Source: Clarireedia homoeocarpa
Lineage: Eukaryota; Ascomycota; Leotiomycetes; Helotiales; Rutstroemiaceae
Direction: 5' to 3'
Assembly: GCA_001465935.1 (NCBI GenBank)
Contig: LNKV01000007.1
Location: forward strand, 1,178,001-1,242,000
DNA length: 64,000 nucleotides
Shown: one piece after another, positions 1-11,715 of the stretch
How positions within the stretch are numbered: position 1 is the first letter of the stretch
How the letters are laid out: each line of letters starts with the position of its first letter
Position numbers and translations under genes: made by a program
The notes under the pieces: generated by a model
What the model was told of the DNA's origin: nothing
Seen by the model: only the letters and a program-made list of their open reading frames with translations
Database searches by the model: none

Positions 1-1
1 A

Positions 2-944
2 CCAAATCGAATTGCCAGAACAATATTGTGGAGATCAGCGTCTGTAAGACGAATTTGTACAGCTATCACAGGGTTACATTTTACAGATACTTTGGCACCA
101 CCAACAACCAATGGAACAGACAAGAAGCCACCTCTGCCACCGCGCAGATCATCTAATGTTGAAGAAGCGTCTCTCGCAGCAAATGCTGCTATAAAGAGAA
201 GACCAGAAGCACCTGGCGTGAAGTTTACTTTCATATTGTATGAGAACCAGCGTCGCTGGGTAGGACTTGGTTGGACCGATTCACTTTTTGCATACGAAAG
301 AGCTGCATGGACAGACGAGCACCTAAATGCTTGCCCACCAAAAGAAGAGTTCGAATTACCAGATGTCGAGGGAGGTGGTGCAAGGTGGAGATGGGTTGAA
401 GGAAGTCGATGGCTTGTAGAAGGGGCGGGCGAAAATGATGAAGGTGGTTCTAAGGCCAAAGTAAATAGTGATGGAGGCTCCGGATGGATATACTACGACA
501 ACAAGGTACGCACTTACTCTTCTAGTTCTCGTTTTTATGATACATTGTATTGACTAACACTAACAGTGGCAAAACGGACGCCGTGGCCAAGATGGCTGGG
601 GACGCTACACTCGCCGCCGAAAATGGTATCGTGATGCCGAACTCGTCGAAGTAAGCTCCAGCACCGAAATCACACCCTCACATACTCCAACCCAGGAGAG
701 CCCCAATTCGACATCCGCTCATACACACTTATCCTCTTTCTCTTCTTCCAGGACTCCTCCCCCGGAATATTCAGATAACTCGAGTATAAAGAGTAAAAGT
801 AGTAGTGGGTTTAGAATAGGTAATTCGAGGAGAGATGAAAGGAAGAGTAGGAAAAGTAGTACGAGTATGGATTCCGACGATGATAGACCACCGAGACCGA
901 GAGACTGGGGGATTAGTGATGAGGTCATGATGGGGCTGGAGTAG
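2..944 (+). CDS. Peroxin/dysferlin-domain protein (Pex24/Pex30-like), 5' partial
   Basis: The C-terminal half of an integral peroxisomal/ER membrane peroxin of the Pex24/Pex29/Pex30 group; the start lies off the left edge. Exons are 2-505 and 567-944, with a GT-AG intron that has a CTAAC branch site just before its acceptor. The frame is open from base 2. The visible part begins with a segment like the end of the Pex24 membrane domain (LWRSASVRRICTAITGL). It continues into a dysferlin domain with the N part WVGLGWTD and the C part WIYYDNKW...DGWGRYTRRRKWYRD, both aromatic signatures of DysF modules. The tail is Ser-rich and disordered and ends EVMMGLE. Family members regulate peroxisome number and contact sites with the ER. 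The family call is firm; the exact paralogue is not resolved. Confidence 0.8.
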
Positions 945-1431
945 TGGCGGGAGCATAGGAATGGATGCATGGTCTGATGGGTGGGCCTGGATTGGCGTTT
1001 GGAGTAATTGGTACGGCAGGGCTGGCAAGCAGTTACGTTGAGAAGTGCATTGATTAGGCTCAGGCCAAACGATATAGGATTAGTTTAAACTTCGTGAGAG
1101 CATTTTGTTATACAATAAACCATATTCATAAACCAGCAAGTCACTCATTACCAAACACATGCACATCAATTGTGAGATAGCAGTACACTGCTTGCATGTT
1201 TTTAATATACCATCTATTCATTCGCTTGCTTGCTCATAAGTTTTTCTCAGCAGTTCCCGAAACCATGCTGTACAAAGTATCCCACCCCCCTAATCTATTC
1301 TTACAATCCGAAAATTCACCTGAGCCCATACCAGCCAGTTCCTTTTTGATGTCTGAATAATCATCACCAGATCTTTCCTTTCCTTTCTTCCCAGCCCTTT
1401 TCAGTTCCCTAAGTGCACCCATACCACTTTC
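945..1431. other. Convergent intergenic region between the peroxin and YIP1
   Basis: This spacer holds the 3' ends of two convergent genes. An AT-rich stretch near 1085-1215 probably contains both polyadenylation regions. The only frame of note is a 62-codon minus-strand ORF (1234-1422) that abuts the YIP1 stop and resembles nothing I recognise. Confidence 0.5.
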
Positions 1432-2438
1432 TTAAGCCCCAGCAACCTTCCCCAAAGTCCCCGATCCCCTACTCGAAAATATTCCCATGATGCCAAAACC
1501 AACATAAAATAGCGCCAGCGGATAAGCTACCAAGCCCCTCATACCCCTCATTCTCCCCACCGCGCAGAACATCCCACTACTACTATACGTGCACCACACA
1601 ATAGCCAGCGTAGTCAACACATACCCCAGTGGCCCATCCATTGGCATTATAATTCCCACCACACTCGTCAACACGAGTGGTAATAAACAGTAGCCTAGCA
1701 CGCTTGCGCTACGCGGATATGTGAGGGTCGAGGAGAGATGTGAGGGGTTTTGCTGCTGTGATGATGATGCGTCCGGGGCGATGGGGGGAGACATTAGAGA
1801 GAGGATTACGTGGAGAGATGAGGAGCCGAGGAGGGCGAGTCCGTAAATATACCCGAAATGTACTTTTCCTGAAAACAGGAGGAAGGTTCCGAAGAGGAGG
1901 AAGAAGAGGATAGGTCCTGCAAGGTCCGAGTCGTCCATTATATGCTGATCGATGCGGGCGAGGGGATTGAGTACTGCTAGTGTCTATTCACCCAAAACCG
2001 TATCAGTACTTGAAAATTCATGTTCACAAATGCGCAGATAGAGCACACAGAAAATAAAGAAACCCCAAACTCATCGCCACATACCTTACTTCGAATATGC
2101 CCAAAATTAACCCCCAGCTCCTCCAACAGCGGCGGCTCTCCCTCATATCCCTCAGTCCCAAAAGCTGCCAGCCAGCCCGTTCGCAGCCCACCACTCTCTC
2201 CCATACGTCCACTCACACCGGGCGCTCCTCCCGCAGCCCCAAATCCATATCCGCCTGCCGAGCCGCCGTACGTTTGCGCAGGCGAGATCCCATACCCATA
2301 TGCTTGCTGCGGGGTGGCGTGGCCGGAAACCGGGTTCGGCGTGTAGGTCGAGGGGTAGAATTGTAGGTTCTGGGCTGCGGCTGAGGAGCTGGCACCGTAG
2401 GGGCTTTGAGGGGGTGGGGAATTGTAGAAGTTGGACAT
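1432..2438 (-). CDS. YIP1: Yip1-family Golgi/ER membrane protein
   Basis: Orthologue of yeast Yip1 / human YIPF5, which binds prenylated Ypt1/Ypt31 Rab GTPases through Yif1 and acts in ER-Golgi vesicle biogenesis. Two exons: 2438-2085 and 1983-1432, with a 101-bp GT-AG intron; 301 aa. Residues 1-85 are Pro/Gln/Tyr/Gly-rich and cytosolic. The conserved entry GWLAAFGTEGYEGEPPLLEELGV follows, then VLNPLARIDQHIMDDSDLAGP (the family hallmark DLAGP) and FGYIYGLALLG. About five hydrophobic helices complete the C-terminal membrane domain. I chose this start because MSNFYNSPPP matches the short cytosolic N terminus of filamentous-fungal Yip1; the frame is open further upstream but reads like 5' UTR. 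The intron falls between K and TLAVLNP, restoring the conserved phase. Confidence 0.9.
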
Positions 2439-2832
2439 GGTAGGTTTGGTTTTCTCGCTGAAGGTATTATTCAGAATTGGTTTGCGGATGGTATGGTAGT
2501 TTGATTTCAGGAGGAAATTGGTGGTTATGGTGGAGAAGGAAACATTTGTTTGGGGGTATGCTGCTTGTTTGATATTCGTTGCGCAGGTGTCATTTTTGGA
2601 TGCTGCAGCTAGGCTGTCGACTGCGCTGGGATGACGCTCTGAGCCTGGTATATTAGGCAGGTATAAATTATCCTGGCCGAGACCGATGGCGGAAAAGTCC
2701 GAATGCAAGGTGGGAAAAAGTTGAAGATTCGAGATAGATTTATATATTCATCATCGTCTGCACACTTTCCCCACGCCACAATTAAAGTGCGCATTATCTA
2801 GTGCGGGTTTCTGATATAATTACATATTCATC
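2439..2832. promoter_or_regulatory. Divergent promoter region of YIP1 and PAM16
   Basis: About 390 bp separate the two divergently transcribed start codons, so both promoters must lie here. I see no clear TATA box or repeated operator-like motif. Confidence 0.45.
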
Positions 2833-3378
2833 ATGGTATGCTCACACATTTTCTCAGATCCAAAGATCAAATTATACCCATTACTGCCGCAATGCCAGTT
2901 GCGTGCCACTTCTCTCTACCAAGCGTTTACTAACCCCTCTTCTTCCACCATATAGGCCCACCGAATAATAACCCAAGTCGCCATAACCGGGGCACGAGTT
3001 CTTGGACGCGCCATCTCCGAATCGTGGAAACAAGCAAAAGCGTCTTCCGCTTACCAGAAAGCGCAACAATCATCCGCCGGCGGCGGCGCAAGCGGATCTT
3101 CCTTCTCCTCTAACGGCCTAACGCTTGAGGAAGCGTGCAAGATCTTGAACGTAAAGCCGCCGAAGGAAGGAAAAATAGACATGGAAGACGTAATGGCGAG
3201 ATTCAAAAAATTGTTCGATGTGAATGATCCCAAGCAGGGTGGCAGTTTCTATCTGCAGAGTAAGATTCTGAGAGCGAGGGAACGGTTAGAGGGGGAGATT
3301 AGGGGAAAGGCGGAGAAGATTGCGAGGGAGGAGGAACTGAGGGAGGGGTGGAAACCGAAAGTTTTCAAGGATCGGTGA
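2833..3378 (+). CDS. PAM16: Mitochondrial import motor subunit Pam16/Tim16
   Basis: J-like co-chaperone of the presequence translocase-associated motor; it pairs with Pam14/18 to control Hsp70 (Ssc1) at the matrix face of TIM23. Exon 1 is only the ATG (2833-2835), followed by an intron to 2955; exon 2 runs 2956-3378; 141 aa. The N terminus AHRIITQVAITGARVLGRAI is the family's amphipathic segment. The degenerate J domain (about residues 60-115) has LTLEEACKILNVK and FKKLFDVNDPKQGGSFYLQSKI, in which the HPD of true J proteins is replaced, as is typical for Pam16. The one-codon first exon is unusual but is the only way to reach an in-frame ATG with a good donor (GTATGC). Confidence 0.9.
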
Positions 3379-3754
3379 TAGAGAATAACAGGTAGGATGT
3401 TGAATGAGGGAAAGTTCGGAGGGATTGGTGATATTGAGACGACAATCTGGATGGGCGATATAGGACGAACTTCGGACGAGACGATGAAGGATACCGTGGA
3501 CACTCTTCCCTCTAATTGTATTAATACATAGCCAGGCGTTTGGGGGCGGGGAAAGACAATGTGTTCAAGTTTTGGCATTCTGCTTAGCATTTCTGCGCGG
3601 AATTGGACGGATGAATGAAAAATTTTGTAGATCATGAGTACGAGATAGTTAGAATGAATATATGTTCGTGGCAGGCTACACTGGCATGGGCATTTTTATG
3701 AGCTTGATCAGAAGGTGGAAATATGCATTGCGTGCAGTACAGACTGACATTATT
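3379..3754. other. Convergent spacer between PAM16 and the Zn2Cys6 gene
   Basis: The 3' ends of both genes face each other here. I see no gene or structured repeat. Confidence 0.45.
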
Positions 3755-5646
3755 CTACCATTCGAATGTCTCAGTAAAGGGCTTGCGAAATGATTTACAA
3801 GACGCTCTGCTACTCCTATAATACTTTACCGTCACCTTCCTTTTCTCTGTGTCAAATTCAGGCTCCACCTCACTGATCCGAGCCCAATCTGGTACATCTG
3901 CAGCCTCTCGTACAAGGCCCAAGCCGGACTCTTCAATCTCCACCACCCTCCTCGCAGCTCTCGCCGTGATCCCCGCATTCCATACACCTTCTTGCAAATC
4001 AGGTACCCTCTCCAGTAACTCAATAGCCTTTCTCCTCACAACCGGATGTCTACAAGCAGCACTCGTATGATACAGCGGCCCAATGATCCCAACGTCAATC
4101 TGAAACCCCGCAGCAGTGAAAGCCGGGGAGTCCAGAACTTTAGTCGCTAGCTCGATGATCTTCTCGAAAGAAGTTAAACACGGATCCCATGCCATTTGGT
4201 CACCGATGACGCATCGAGCAACCACTGTATTCATGTAGCCGGTCTGGTATTGTATTTCTAGGACTAGGACACCGAGTTTTTCGTATTCGGTGAGGGTGTG
4301 TCCGTGGTTGGATAAGAAGGATTGAAATGCCAGACTCCATTGATGGGTTTGTTCTAGCGTTTTATACTGCCATTTTGCGAAGAGTAGAGGTTCTTGGGAG
4401 GGGGTGTAGCGTGCTTCTAGGCCGTTAAGCTCACAGCGGAAGCGTGTCCACAGGAACTGGTGGGCGTTTCTTGCTTCGGCGAGAGAATTGAACGTTTCAG
4501 GTAGCTGTTGGGAGAGATGTGTTTTGTTAAATTTATCAAAGATGGTTGAATCGTTGGTGTATACCATCTACGTTGAAAAAGTTAGGTATCGAAACCGGAT
4601 ATTGGGGCCACGATGTTGTATACGGGTGCTTACCTGAGTCAGTGCAAAGTCTGATCGGAGATATAGCTCTTCTATGGTTTTCATAGGTATATATGGTGCG
4701 TTGGATGTACTTAAAGTATCATGTTGATGCTTTCCCGTGCTTTCATCGTACATTATCTCACAGAGAATTTTGTTCCCACTCTGTTGATGCGCAACACCCG
4801 AGCCATAGTTCCCATGCATCATCTGTGTTCATGTCAGCGCGACTGTGTTACGGTTTGATACAATAGATTACATGAGACAGATACAAAGTTTTAAAGAAGA
4901 TAGGGTTACGAGTAATGCAAACATGAAATTACCTGCCTCAAATGCGGCGAACAATGCACAACTTATCAAGCACACATCCATTGCCTGTCTTTTATTTTTC
5001 GAAAACGGTTCAACCAAGCTCCTTATGGCGCGACCATACTCTAGCAGAGGAAATTCTAGCAATGAACGGTTCGCTTTGGCTCCACGTGCTATCATTGATC
5101 GACTTTCATGCAAAGCACCTAATGCAACCAATGCATGTCGAATTGGACGCTCGTGATGTGCTGCTCTTGGGATTAATTCTGACCAACAATTTTCTGAGTC
5201 GAATCCAGCCATCATTGGCGCCGTTGTATTGATAAAGAAGTGGAAGGCTCTGCGTTCTTGATTTGTCTCCAAAAATGATGGTGATGGCGCCGGTAGAAGC
5301 GCCGTAGACCTCGATGCCGAAATTTCTACAGAACTGCCACGAGAAGAAGAACCGCTCGAGAGTTCATCTGTATCTTGATATCCATCACATTTTCGGCCCG
5401 TTAGAGTGCATCGTGAACAGCGGGGTCGTTCTTCGTCACATTTCACACGTCTGACTAGAAATAGTACGCGAATAAGCTCACTGTGTGAGCGTTGAATCTT
5501 TCGGAGGTCTTACTTCTTTGGAAATGTTAGACATTGCGACTTCAAATTTGGTAGCTGGGAGTCTACACTCACTTACATGTTAAGCAGCCAGTCCTTGACT
5601 TGGGCCTGTAGGCCCTCTTTCTTTGGCCGGGAGCAACTCGGGGCAT
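3755..5646 (-). CDS. Zn2Cys6 transcription factor, possibly inactivated at its zinc cluster
   Basis: Fungal-specific regulator with an N-terminal binuclear zinc cluster and a C-terminal activation-type domain. Modelled exons are 5646-5577, 5454-4937, 4822-4634 and 4567-3755 (about 529 aa). Exon 1 encodes MPRVAPGQRKRAYRPKSRTG and the first cluster Cys. Exon 2 begins RRVKCDEERPRCSRC and continues to GRKCDG. The middle region has FE/MMHGNYG, typical of this family. Two junctions are odd. The exon 1/2 GT-AG junction gives GCLT-F-RRVKC, dropping the second zinc ligand and shortening the first loop. The exon 2/3 junction keeps the frame only if GC (at the GAG/GCAGGT boundary) is used as donor. The gene may be decaying or the model incomplete. 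Target genes cannot be inferred. Confidence 0.6.
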
Positions 5647-6397
5647 TCCGATGGAGATCTTGCAACTTCACTTGTTCAAAGATAGATCTTTCAGCGGCAT
5701 GTTCTCATGTTTATGTGAACAGGCCTCAACGGAGTTGTTAGGATCGATTTATGGATTGGAGGCCGTATTAATGACTGCGCCTTGCAGGGGTGACGACAAA
5801 CGTACGTAAAACCTGTCAGACGTGGTTTTAACACGTGCTTGCTGGACAAAACTGTTCGAAGATGACAATGCACAAGTTGAATCCTTCTTAAGGCCACTGA
5901 TATCTGACTCGATATCGCGAAGGCTCTAGACGCTGAGCCGATGAGCCGAAGGTGGGATAGGAATGCTATTATGGGGAGGACCTGCTTTTAGAATGCTCAC
6001 TATGTTAATCTTTAACGAAAAGCTTATACCATTTAAGGTTGAGATTCTTCCGTAAGGTGCTACTAGCTGGCTCCATGTTTCATCTCCTTGAGTTATGTGA
6101 AATGAGTCGCCTTTTACTGGGCTGACATCGTGAAAAATAAACACGAATTATTCATCTCGTCACTCGTGATATCTTTCCCGGTTGGCCATGTAGCTGGTTG
6201 GCCATGTAGCTGTATTGTATTACATTCCATCTATATATTTTATCTATTCACCATCTAAAGGTAGAAAATCAGCACATACAATTAAGAAGACCCAGGTTAC
6301 AAAGAAACATATTTAACTCCAGCAATTTCGATAACAGCAAACCAGACGCTATGAAATGGTCCTCCAATAAGACATTCTGTGCTCCTTGAATCACACT
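5647..6397. other. Spacer between the Zn2Cys6 start and the RTA1-like stop
   Basis: This stretch should contain the promoter of the Zn2Cys6 gene. It is AT-rich from 6140 onward and has a 17-bp direct duplication of GGTTGGCCATGTAGCTG around 6180-6212. I see no convincing gene. Confidence 0.4.
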
Positions 6398-7515
6398 TTA
6401 CACTAGCTGGACGTCCGCTTCACTGACGCGGTTTTCGATCAGTTGGCCTTTTGTGCAGAATGCCTTGTTCTTCCTTGTTTTCCTATTTGGAATATCCGAA
6501 GCAGGTCCGGACATAATTTTCCCGGGGTGGAAGATGTTAAGGACGACCAAGGCGAAGAACATTGGCACGGAGTCCAAGCAGTACTGAAACGCTTCGTGGT
6601 TAGGTATGCTACTATGTAGGCCCGAAGAATATTCAACAAGACGGAAGATAATTCTGACCTGAATTATGTGTTAGTATTGACTATGTATTGCAAGATGAGG
6701 CAAATGCGTACGGTAATAAGAAGAATAACTGCATATATAGCATAGAGCAATCCGTAAGCGCTTTTAGGAGTAAAGAGTCCTTGTCCGTCCTGCCGACGAA
6801 GTGTTGCGTGAAATTGAATTGCATAGACGAGAAAAACGCAGATGAAGAACTGTTGTATTCCAACACCAATCATGTAAACATGTAGGCCCAGCAGTATAGT
6901 ATGCTCAGGTTGGTCATCTCCAGAAGCTGTAGAAGCGCCATAGATCTGAACGAGGAGAGCCCTAAGTACGTATGAGTGCTGTAATATCCACGAGCGACGA
7001 GACACTTACACAATATCCAGTATCACAAAATAAAGACCAAATCTCCATGCGGTTATGCCGTATATCTTGGCGTCCTTGACATAATTCCAAACCATCCGGC
7101 CCATCACCATGTAAACAAATGCATTCGTAAACAGAGGTGCAATCTAATGTGCTAGGTTAACAGAATCCATGCATGCTACAGTGGAAACTACTAACCAAAA
7201 TCAAAACGAACCAGGTGGAGTACAGGCCATTGCTTTCAGGATTCTTTATACTGATTATTCTGAAAACGTATGCGAGAAACTGTGCTGTGCCAGACGTTAT
7301 GATCACCCAGCAGTATCCTTTTCTGGAGATAATGGCTTGGGTAAAGTGTGCGATGGTAGTCAATGCAAATAAGATGGCGAAGAAATAGGAAGCACCGATA
7401 TTCGGACAGAAGCTCCACATGGTGTCAGGAGTTGTGAGGGCTATAGTGATTAGTATTTCTGTATTTTAGTATCTGTGTAGAGATTGAAGCACTTACCGGT
7501 ACAACTCTTAGCCAT
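6398..7515 (-). CDS. RTA1-like lipid-translocating exporter family membrane protein
   Basis: Seven-helix plasma-membrane protein of the Rta1/Rsb1/Pug1 family, linked in yeast to sphingoid-base translocation and to azole and 7-aminocholesterol resistance. Five exons: 7515-7497, 7440-7196, 7143-7010, 6961-6712 and 6658-6398, all GT-AG and in phase; 302 aa. Seen in order: ASYFFAILFALTTIAHF (helix 1); GYCWVIITSGTAQFLAYVFR (helix 2); WFVLILIAPLFTNAFVYMVMGRMV (helix 3, with the family's LAPLF/A-x-Y-M-x-x-G signature); FGLYFVILDIV; a loop with GDDQPEHTILLGLHVYMIGVG; and VRIIFRLVEYSSG, with the conserved R-x-x-F-R-x-x-E. The protein ends with a short hydrophilic tail after FHPGKIM. All signatures are intact. 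Confidence 0.88.
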
Positions 7516-8385
7516 TGTAACGTTTATAATTGAGAGGCTTGTAATTGAGAGGCTTGTAATTGATCGAGAATATGGGTGAGGCTTATGAAGCTATGCGTTG
7601 ATATGCAAGAAGAATCAAGAAAGTGTAGTTAGACGCTTGGAAGTATGCGATGGAAAAACATATGGAAATCAGAGAGGTGACGAGATGGTAATTATATAGA
7701 TGAAGAAGGCTTGAGAGAGTACGACTTCCTTCCCCATGTTGAATATCTCCTTCGTATGCACTCACCCTCCTTCTCAAAGACACACACAGCTCGTATGGAC
7801 AATGGAGGGATACTTTGTCCTTTGCTGTGGCAGATATCTCACTACATCGAACGGGGCTGACAACTCACTTGCCCTTGTGTTTCTATGCGTGTACTGTACT
7901 TACAGCTTATTGACATTCGTATGGCACAGCCAAAACATCAGTTACCATAGGGCTGTGTTGCAAACTTCACCGGAAGCATAATTGGACATCTCGTAGGGAC
8001 AAAATCGTTTGCGCAAGAGATGTGGAGAGGAACGCGCGTGGAGCATCTTTTAATTTCGCTTCCCTATTGGTCGGCTCGTATGGACCATGTCGAGCTTTTT
8101 CGCTACGGGGTACTTGTTGTAGGCTTAACCCCAACCCCCATATTCATCCCAAATCCTTCAACCACAGCGAAATTATCCTCTTACAGTGTGTATTTTATAT
8201 GATGGGGCGCAGTCAATGACAAGAATCTTGAAACATGTATCCAGATAGTCCCATCTATGCACCAGTGAGTGCTGGATAGCATATGCACTACGATCTCACT
8301 CTTTAAAACTCGCTACCAAACACCCAGTTCTTTCATTTATCTGTTTTGTCTTCTTATCAAAGTCCGAATCTTTCCTTCATTCATC
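7516..8385. promoter_or_regulatory. Divergent upstream region of the RTA1-like and GT-associated genes
   Basis: An 870-bp divergent promoter region. A short direct duplication (GAGAGGCTTGTAATTGA, twice) lies at 7532-7564 just upstream of the RTA1-like start. Several small ORFs occur on the plus strand, none recognisable. Confidence 0.4.
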
Positions 8386-9371
8386 ATGACGATTCTTCGA
8401 AATCGTGTCAAATCATCTCATGCTTCCTCCTACACTACAGCATTACCGGCTGAACTGGTATCGGGTTACCCAAGCTCGTGCATCGGACCGGCCCCAACTC
8501 TGATAAATAACGATGATTTGTATGATGAAGAACCGCGGCTGAAAGTGAGACAGCAGATCTGGAAGTATCCAGAGGATGAGGAGGCATTATGGGTTGAGAA
8601 AGCTACAGGACGACAGTTCAGTGGAGCTGCAGCCTGCTGTGAAAGTGCTGGTAGAGTAAGGGCGATTGACTTGGGATGATGTGGAATAGTATGACTCAAT
8701 ATAAAAACCTTGTGAACTAACTAAATTTTGCTCAGCGTTCAAACAGAAAAGTATACCTCAGTTTCCGGGCCAATTGATCCAATTTCTGGAGTACTCGTTG
8801 CAACATATGGTACCGTCAGGGAAGTAGCAGGTGGCATCGCAGATTATCCTATCTATATATATCGTACCGCAAAAGCTTCAAGAGATGTTGAAAGCTGCTC
8901 ACCAAGCTACTTAAAACCCTCAACTTCGACAAAGGGACTAGGGCGTATCGTCACCGCATCCCTTAGTGCACCACGAGATATCACACTTGCATTGACAGAA
9001 GTATTTCATAATGCACCAAAGATATACGGCGATGAAGAACTACGCCAGCGACCCGCTGTTGTCGGACTGAGAAGTGGGATAATGGCTGCAGGAAAGGGGC
9101 TCGTTACTGGTCTTTATGATGGACTTTCTGGTTTTTTGATGCAGCCTATTAAGGGTGCCAAAGAAGCTGGAGCATCTGGTTTCGCGAAGGGAGTTGGTAA
9201 GGGAATAGGAGGATTGGTATGCAAACCATGCGCCGGTATGTATCCCCTATGGTTAATGACTAGAACCTCGTTGATAGTTTCCAAGGCGCATGTGGAGTTC
9301 CAGGGTACGCCTTGGAGGGTATTCATGTTGAGCTGAGGAAATCTATCAACAAGTATTTGCTCAAGAGATAA
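8386..9371 (+). CDS. Stand-alone C-terminal domain of GT1/sterol-glucosyltransferase-like proteins
   Basis: Resembles the non-catalytic region that follows the glycosyltransferase domain in many fungal family-1 (sterol 3-beta-glucosyltransferase-like) proteins. No UDP-sugar-binding domain is present upstream. Exon 1 starts at 8386 and ends near 8650; exon 2 runs about 8747-9235; exon 3 is 9286-9371. The last junction is secure: KPCAG joins ACGVPGYALEGIHVELRKSI, matching the family. Diagnostic stretches are SGVLVATYGTVREVAGGIADYP, GLVTGLYDGLSGFLMQP and GASGFAKGVGKGIGGLV, a Gly-rich repeated amphipathic pattern. The first intron is uncertain: two donor/acceptor pairs keep the frame (8651/8747 or 8656/8752), whereas the strongest-looking acceptor (CTCAG at 8735) does not. 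Probably a membrane-associating module; function unknown. Confidence 0.55.
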
Positions 9372-10364
9372 CGACGAGTAGACTCTAGAATTCAGTGAAC
9401 CACGTCACGACTGGAATGTGGCCTCTGGAGGAAGAGACATACATTCATTACACAGATAGGCACAGATCATCAATACATGTTGAAAGGATGTTTCTTTGTG
9501 GCTCACTTAGTCATACTAGGACCGACGCACAGGTAAAGGAGGCTTCAGCGACAGACTGGGTTACATTACAGGCATTGAAGCTGACCTCAGTGCGAACGAA
9601 AATCGATCAAACCGAGTGTAGCACGATATTATTCGATTTCGAAAAAGACGCACATTGCAACATGGATATAGTGGGTTCTGCAGAGTAGCTGTGGCTACAC
9701 CCTCCTCACCCGTAACTCACTCAACAAAAGGTGGGTTCGGGTAATCTTAAGGGTTCGTAGATGATTCATTATTAACGGGCTTAAGGCCCTTATTTATGTT
9801 CTACTACTACAGCTCTGTATGCTTCCTTAATCATCCGATGCCGAGCATCCAGTTTGAGTATCCACTTCTCATGTCGGTCATATATCGGTTACTTCTATAG
9901 CGACAGTAGCTCTTGGTATTACTGTATGTGGAAAGTCCAAGACCCGATGTGCGTCCCCTCATGCTGTGAGAATGAGGCCATTCCAAGATTCAGCAACGAT
10001 CAACGCAAGTTGACAAATACTTTTTACAAAAAACCTTCAATTTTTAATCTATGGAATCTTATGGAATCACTTATTTTGTCACAGTTTGAGGATATAAACC
10101 TCCTTCAAGCTGCTATATAGTTAGTTCTTCGGATAGATAGATCAGACTCTACTTGTACATCTCACACATGCGGGGTAGTTCTGCCACACCTGTCTAGCGC
10201 CACTTTTTAAATAGAAAACAATCGGCAAGTGAATCATTCGCTTCATATATAACTAAACCTGTCGAACAATTTCATAAAAGGGCTCTTAGGGTCTAATCTA
10301 CCAACGCGAAAGACTCTAAGCATGTCGAATTTTCCATCTAGTTCGTTAGTGATACCCTTTTAGA
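9372..10364. other. Gene-free spacer
   Basis: Nearly 1 kb without a recognisable gene. Small ORFs at 9395-9688 and 9854-10120 lack familiar motifs and fungal exon structure. Confidence 0.45.
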
Positions 10365-11418
10365 ATGGGTGCCCCAGCTGATATATTACGCAGTGTAGCA
10401 TTCATCACAGGTATCTTAAGACTCCATTTAATACTGATTCTTACGATACCTGCTATACATTATTATGTGATTTTCCAGGGATTAATATCAAAACCTAACA
10501 TCACACAGGTGCCGCATCCGGCATTGGCCTCGCCGTAACCCGCCAACTCATCCTTGACGGCGTCCTCTACCTCGCCCTCATAGACATATCATCCGAAGTT
10601 CTCACCAAAGCTCAGTAGTCTCTCTCAGACGTTGTCACCGCCTCGAAAGAGAAAGTTCACCTTCTGCTCCTTCCAACCAATTGCGCAATAGAAAACGAGG
10701 TCGATCTCGCGGTACAGCAAACGGTAGATAGGTTTGGGAGATTGGATATATGTTTCAATGGAGCGGGAATCGTAGGGCTTTTAGAGGATACCGCTGATGG
10801 AACGGCCGAGAATTTGGGAAAGGTTATTGATGTTAATTTAAAGGGCATCTATTTCTGTGAAAAGGCACAGCTGAAGCAGATGCTTAAGCAGGATTTAAGG
10901 GATGTTTGGTATGCAATATAGTATTTCATCAACATCATCATCATAGCTGAATGACATGGGGTTACTGACATATATCAAGCACCGGTCTACCCGTTCAAAC
11001 TCGCGGGGCAATTTTGAACGTCGGCTCAGTTGCGGCTCGCACTGGCATCGCTGGCATGGCACCCTATGTCGTGGCTAAACACGGAGTCCTAGGACTTACG
11101 AGAACTGATAGTACAACGTATTCTTCGCAGGGTATTAGAATTAATTGTCTTTGTCCGGGATGGACCACGACTCCTTTGACTAAATGGGCGCGGGGGAATG
11201 AGGAATGGGTAGGTTTAATACTTCCTTGTTTGCTTGCTACCGGTTTCTACGTGTATGGCTGATAAGTATAGTATAAATACACGCTTCAGCGTACATCCAT
11301 AGGAAGGTGGGGTCTCCCGGAAGAGGTGGCGTACATGGCTAGTTTTCTACTGAGTGACAGAGCGAGTTTTGTTACGGGGAGTGCTGTGAATGTTGACGGG
11401 GGTTGGAGCGCGGCTTAG
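10365..11418 (+). pseudogene. Short-chain dehydrogenase/reductase, interrupted by an in-frame stop
   Basis: Classical NAD(P)-dependent SDR of about 255 residues. Exons are 10365-10410, 10509-10908, 10980 to about 11210, and 11303-11418. The Rossmann glycine motif TGAASGIG is split by intron 1. NGAG lies near 10756, the catalytic S...YxxxK is NVGSVAARTG...PYVVAKHG, and the C terminus SFVTGSAVNVDGGW is intact. A TAG at 10616-10618 (after LTKAQ, before SLSDVV) interrupts exon 2 where homologues read through; no plausible intron removes it. The last intron keeps the frame only with the weak donor GTTTAA rather than the better GTAGGT four bases earlier. The rest of the frame is well preserved, so inactivation seems recent. 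Substrate unknown. Confidence 0.75.
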
Positions 11419-11715
11419 ATGGATCTGTGGTTGATGAGAAAGTTGTCGTGAGGTCAGGGAAGAACTTTTTGCAGATTTGTACCTGTAGTTGGCTCGTTTA
11501 GTGTTCGTGTTTATCGCGCATCATAAACTTCAACATGGAATAATTGAGCCAAACACCTCTGTAGATCGTACGTGGAAAAAGATGTGCCATTGGAAATTAT
11601 CTAGCTCTAAGATAATTTATGAAATAACTAGCATTATGCCCTTAGTGCCACAGCCGCCCTGAAGGTAATGTCATTGCCGAGCGCGCGAATTTTCGGCACT
11701 TAAAGAGATGCCACC

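Noticed and set aside
1234..1422. 62-codon ORF downstream of YIP1
   Set aside because: Short, no recognisable motif, and placed in the expected 3' UTR; not enough to call a gene.
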